From NCBI GenBank assembly GCA_052148155.1, contig JBKQIY010000185.1:1-26008 (forward strand): a DNA stretch of 26,008 nucleotides, written 5' to 3'. The position numbers and the translations under genes were made by a program. Numbering within the stretch: the first letter of the stretch is position 1; each line of letters begins with the position of its first letter. The DNA is from JBBQER01 sp052148155 (GTDB lineage Bacteria; Actinomycetota; Acidimicrobiia; IMCC26256; PALSA-610). Below, piece by piece: positions 23,790 to 26,008 of this stretch. The notes under the pieces are model-generated. The model did no database searches. It was not told where the DNA came from and saw only the letters and a program-made list of their open reading frames with translations.

Positions 23790-24618
23790 TGGTGAGTTGT
23801 ACCGCCGGTTCCCACCAAGCTGTCAAGCGAGCGCGAGCCGTGACGGGTCTGTGTGGCATTTCCGGCATCTGGACGAGCCGACCTTGTCACCTTGGCCTCT
23901 CGGCGCAGCGCTACCCGACCTGGTCGCACGCTCCGGCGCCGCGCTCGACCGGCAACTCGTGACCGACGGACGAACCGGATCGGACAGCTCGTCATTGACA
24001 GCCGGGCCGCGCTCACATCAACCGTGCCCAACGCGCCTTCGATAGCGGTAGAGCCGAGAACATCGCCGGCGCGACGCTCGCCGACGGTTCCGCCGACATG
24101 TTGTTTGCTGCGCGCACGCGGATCGCCGTACCGTCGAGGCCGTCATCGAAGGCGTCGAGCGGCGGCCCGTCGACCTGGTCGAGGACCAAGAAGCTCGCTG
24201 ACGCCCTCTCCCAGATCCGGATCACGCTCGCCGTCACGCAAACCAGCGGGCGACATCTGGCGTCGCGACCGATCGAGCGTTGCCGACCGCAGGCTTGCGT
24301 CGCTCCCGCTGCGCTGAGCGCGAATCGTCGGCGTTGAAGTCCACGTCGGTTGGGTGCAGAAACCTCGAGCGACACGATGGCGCGCTAGCCCCCTCGCCGG
24401 ATGGCGCCCCCCGTGGGTGGGGCACGGCCGTCGGCGGAGTCGTGGAGCGCCATTGACGTGCCGAGCGTTTGCCCGAGCTGCCCATTCAGACCCCTGGCAT
24501 GGAGATCACGACGGCTATCGCGAAACTCCGACTGAGCACGCACTCCCAGACGACGCTCTCCTGGCCGGCACGCCGGACGTGAGCGTCGCGACCCGCCTCT
24601 GCAGATAGGTTGCTCGAC
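23790..24618. other. Gene-poor stretch upstream of the Rieske gene
   Basis: No intact gene is recognised. One plus-strand piece at about 24017-24100 reads INRAQRAFDSGRAENIAGAT then LADGSADM, faintly like the end segments of flagellar rod-type proteins (a small family with repeated N-I-A-x-A), but it lacks a start and the downstream part drifts. Other open frames are shadows. The last 15 bases contain the Rieske gene's leaderless-type -10. Confidence 0.35.
24606..24611 (+). promoter_or_regulatory. Leaderless-type -10 element of the Rieske gene
   Basis: TAGGTT (TANNNT) ends seven bases before GTG 24619, the same geometry as at the antitoxin gene at 190. AGGT in the same bases could instead act as a short Shine-Dalgarno at 8-base spacing. 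Confidence 0.4.
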
Positions 24619-25683
24619 GTGACTGCAGCGTCGCCGACTCTTCCCGCCGAGTGGTATTTCGGGTCTGGTCGTTACGCCCGCGAGCGGCTGAACATTTTTG
24701 CGAATGAGTGGCTGTGGTTCGCTAGCGAAGCCGAGGTCGCGGCTCCTTGCACGTACGTCGCGCAGTTGTACGCGGGGTGGCCATTGATGGTGGTACGAGG
24801 GGAGGACGGCGTTCTGCGTGGATTTCATAACGTCTGTCGGCACCGAGCTGGTCCCCTCGTCGACGACGGCTCGGGCCGTTGCCCGAATCTCGTATGTCAG
24901 TATCACGGATGGGCGTACTCGTTCGACGGTCGCTTGCGCTCGGCGCGCGACTTCGGCGAAACGCTCGACCCCGACAAGTTCGCGTTGCACCCGATTCAGG
25001 TCTGCGCGTGGCGCGGGCAGGTCTTCGTGAATCTGAACGTCGGGGCGGTCCCGCTGCAAGAGGACCTCAGAGATTTCTTCGCCGAGACGGAACGCTTCCC
25101 ACTCGAAGACATGACGCTCGTCCGCTCATTTCGACACGATCTCGCCTGCAATTGGAAGACCTATGCCGACAACTACCTCGAGGGCTATCACATCCCGCTC
25201 CTGCATCCGGAGCTGAACCGACAGTTCGACGCGAAGCGATATCGCGTCGAACTGGGCGACAGATACTGCCGACATAGCGCTCCGCCACGCGACAACGCTC
25301 CGGCCGATGGCCGGTGGCTGTTCCGCTGGCCCAACCTCGCCATGAATATTTACGGCAACTCGATGAACGTCGAGGTGATCATCCCAACCGGTCCTGAGTC
25401 GTGCACCGTGTCGTACAGGCACTGCTTCGTTGATCCGAACGCGGCAGATGTTCCAGACGTCATCGCGCTCGCTGACACCGTGCTGGAACAAGACCGCCGA
25501 ATGGTCGAATCAGTCCAGCGCAACCTTGCTGCCGGGACCTACCACGAAGGGCTGCTGAGCCCTCGTCACGAAAGCGGCCTCGTGCAGTTCCATCACCTCG
25601 TACGCGCGGCCGACGCCAAGGTGCGGACCTCCGCCACAGCTGTCGCGGGTAGCGGTTACCAGCCTCCGGTGCATGGTTGGTAG
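24619..25683 (+). CDS. Rieske-type ring-hydroxylating oxygenase, alpha subunit
   Basis: GTG 24619 is preferred over TTG 24610. The 354-residue protein has the Rieske [2Fe-2S] site near residues 73-96, CRH then CQYH (C-x-H, 17 residues, C-x2-H), in GFHNVCRHRAGPLV and CPNLVCQYHGWAYSFDG. The catalytic mononuclear iron site follows: YADNYLEGYHIPLLHPEL, with the bridging Asp and two His near 184, 191 and 196, and an acidic region LEQDRRMVESVQ that can provide the third ligand. The family catalyses dioxygenation or demethylation with a reductase partner; no reductase or beta subunit is nearby. The last about 20 residues after HHLVRAADA look like read-through, as this tail overlaps the 3' end of the convergent gene. 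Confidence 0.93.
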   Translation: MTAASPTLPAEWYFGSGRYARERLNIFANEWLWFASEAEVAAPCTYVAQLYAGWPLMVVRGEDGVLRGFHNVCRHRAGPLVDDGSGRCPNLVCQYHGWAYSFDGRLRSARDFGETLDPDKFALHPIQVCAWRGQVFVNLNVGAVPLQEDLRDFFAETERFPLEDMTLVRSFRHDLACNWKTYADNYLEGYHIPLLHPELNRQFDAKRYRVELGDRYCRHSAPPRDNAPADGRWLFRWPNLAMNIYGNSMNVEVIIPTGPESCTVSYRHCFVDPNAADVPDVIALADTVLEQDRRMVESVQRNLAAGTYHEGLLSPRHESGLVQFHHLVRAADAKVRTSATAVAGSGYQPPVHGW

Positions 25684-26008
25684 GTCGATCCGTCGAGGTT
25701 GAGGTCGAACAGGGCGCCGTTGATGTGGGCGGCCTCGTCTGATGAGCAGAATCCGGTTCCGCCTTGGTATTCGGCGTTGAAGACAGCCTTGTTGGCCTGG
25801 ACGAACACGTTCTCGGTGTCACATTCGGCGTACTGGTTGCACTGCTCGTCGAGGGCCCAGTCAAAGTACGGTTCGAGCTGGCTGGTTTGGTCGTTGTCGT
25901 TCTGGTCGCCTTGGCGCATGCCGGCGCCGGCCAAGTCCCGCAGACCGGCGGCCCTGTCAAGGAGCCCATCACGGTGCCGGTCACGCCGTTGCCGCAAGCG
26001 GTAAGCCC
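25656..26008 (-). CDS. GH114-like (alpha-1,4-polygalactosaminidase-type) protein, C-terminal part only
   Basis: The minus frame ends with TAA at 25658-25656 and is open to the right edge. The part from about 25905 down reads QNDNDQTSQLEPYFDWALDE, QCNQYAECDTENVFVQANKA, VFNAEYQGGTGFCSSDEAAH and a final YQPCTGGW. This is the end of GH114/TM1410-type barrels (KND-DQ, F--A--EQC-QY-EC, KPVFN-EY, FC). Four cysteines suggest a secreted, disulfide-bonded protein. Upstream of about 25930 the reading becomes Arg-rich and unlike the family, so a frameshift near the window edge is possible. It converges with the Rieske gene, overlapping it by 28 bases. Confidence 0.65.
   Translation of the reverse strand, partial: AYRLRQRRDRHRDGLLDRAAGLRDLAGAGMRQGDQNDNDQTSQLEPYFDWALDEQCNQYAECDTENVFVQANKAVFNAEYQGGTGFCSSDEAAHINGALFDLNLDGSTYQPCTGGW
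25657..25682. terminator. Stem-loop in the overlap of the two convergent 3' ends
   Basis: TACCAGCC (25657-25664) pairs with GGTTGGTA (25675-25682), eight pairs including one G-U, with a 10-base loop. Both convergent genes stop inside it. It could act as a shared terminator, though neither side has a T-tract. Confidence 0.35.

Noticed and set aside
24017..24280. Plus-strand piece resembling a flagellar rod-type end segment
   Set aside because: Similarity is limited to about 30 residues, there is no start codon in frame, and no other flagellar gene is nearby.
1..26008. CRISPR arrays, rRNA genes, complete tRNA genes, complete insertion sequences
   Set aside because: No regularly spaced repeats, no rRNA-like segments, no cloverleaf and no transposase with terminal repeats were found by reading both strands.

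Overview
The window is GC-rich, with strong G/C preference at third codon positions, frequent GTG starts and little intergenic A/T. The gene families suggest a free-living Actinomycetota, possibly an Acidimicrobiia-like soil or freshwater lineage: a TIGR00027-type methyltransferase, a secreted protein built of GYWLVA-DGGIFTFGDA repeats, a CYP107-like P450, an LGHVKFGITLDLYSHVV-type integrase and DUF433/DUF5615 toxin-antitoxin genes. The taxonomic placement is inference.

Layout. Positions 1-4040 are an accessory, partly decayed zone. It holds the start of a Phd/YefM-type antitoxin that runs off the left edge, a glyoxalase (VOC) fragment, a P450 split by a single-base frameshift, an intact GNAT acetyltransferase, a DUF433 antitoxin with a damaged reading frame, its DUF5615 PIN-like toxin, the frameshifted 3' end of a tyrosine recombinase, and a 17-bp perfect inverted repeat. 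Positions 4041-10610 carry a SAM-dependent methyltransferase, a secreted phosphoesterase with a C-terminal fibronectin type III domain, a second GNAT and a secreted repeat protein. Several hundred bases without recognisable genes lie between them. Positions 11372-14697 are a metabolic module: a small thiamine-binding-family protein, a single-chain E1 alpha/beta 2-oxoacid dehydrogenase, and a divergent E2 acyltransferase that has no lipoyl domain. Positions 15113-20004 hold a short-chain dehydrogenase, a membrane GGDEF-EAL protein, a possible small ORF, a second methyltransferase and two small membrane proteins coupled by a GTGA overlap. Positions 20172-25683 hold a large FtsX/MacB-type permease with an N-terminal frameshift and no ATPase beside it, a second short-chain dehydrogenase, and a Rieske ring-hydroxylating oxygenase alpha subunit. 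The C-terminal end of a GH114-like gene converges on the Rieske gene at the right edge.

How the genes work together. Most genes are single-gene units on alternating strands. P450, two SDRs, the Rieske oxygenase and the branched-chain-type oxoacid dehydrogenase together suggest catabolism of lipids, steroids or aromatic compounds, but no pathway can be assigned. The strongest candidates for something unusual are the lipoyl-less E2 paired with a fused E1, the damaged toxin-antitoxin/integrase island, and the antisense 3' overlap between the Rieske and GH114-like genes. Several genes carry single-base frameshifts that one added or removed base would repair. From sequence alone I cannot separate real pseudogenes from assembly errors.
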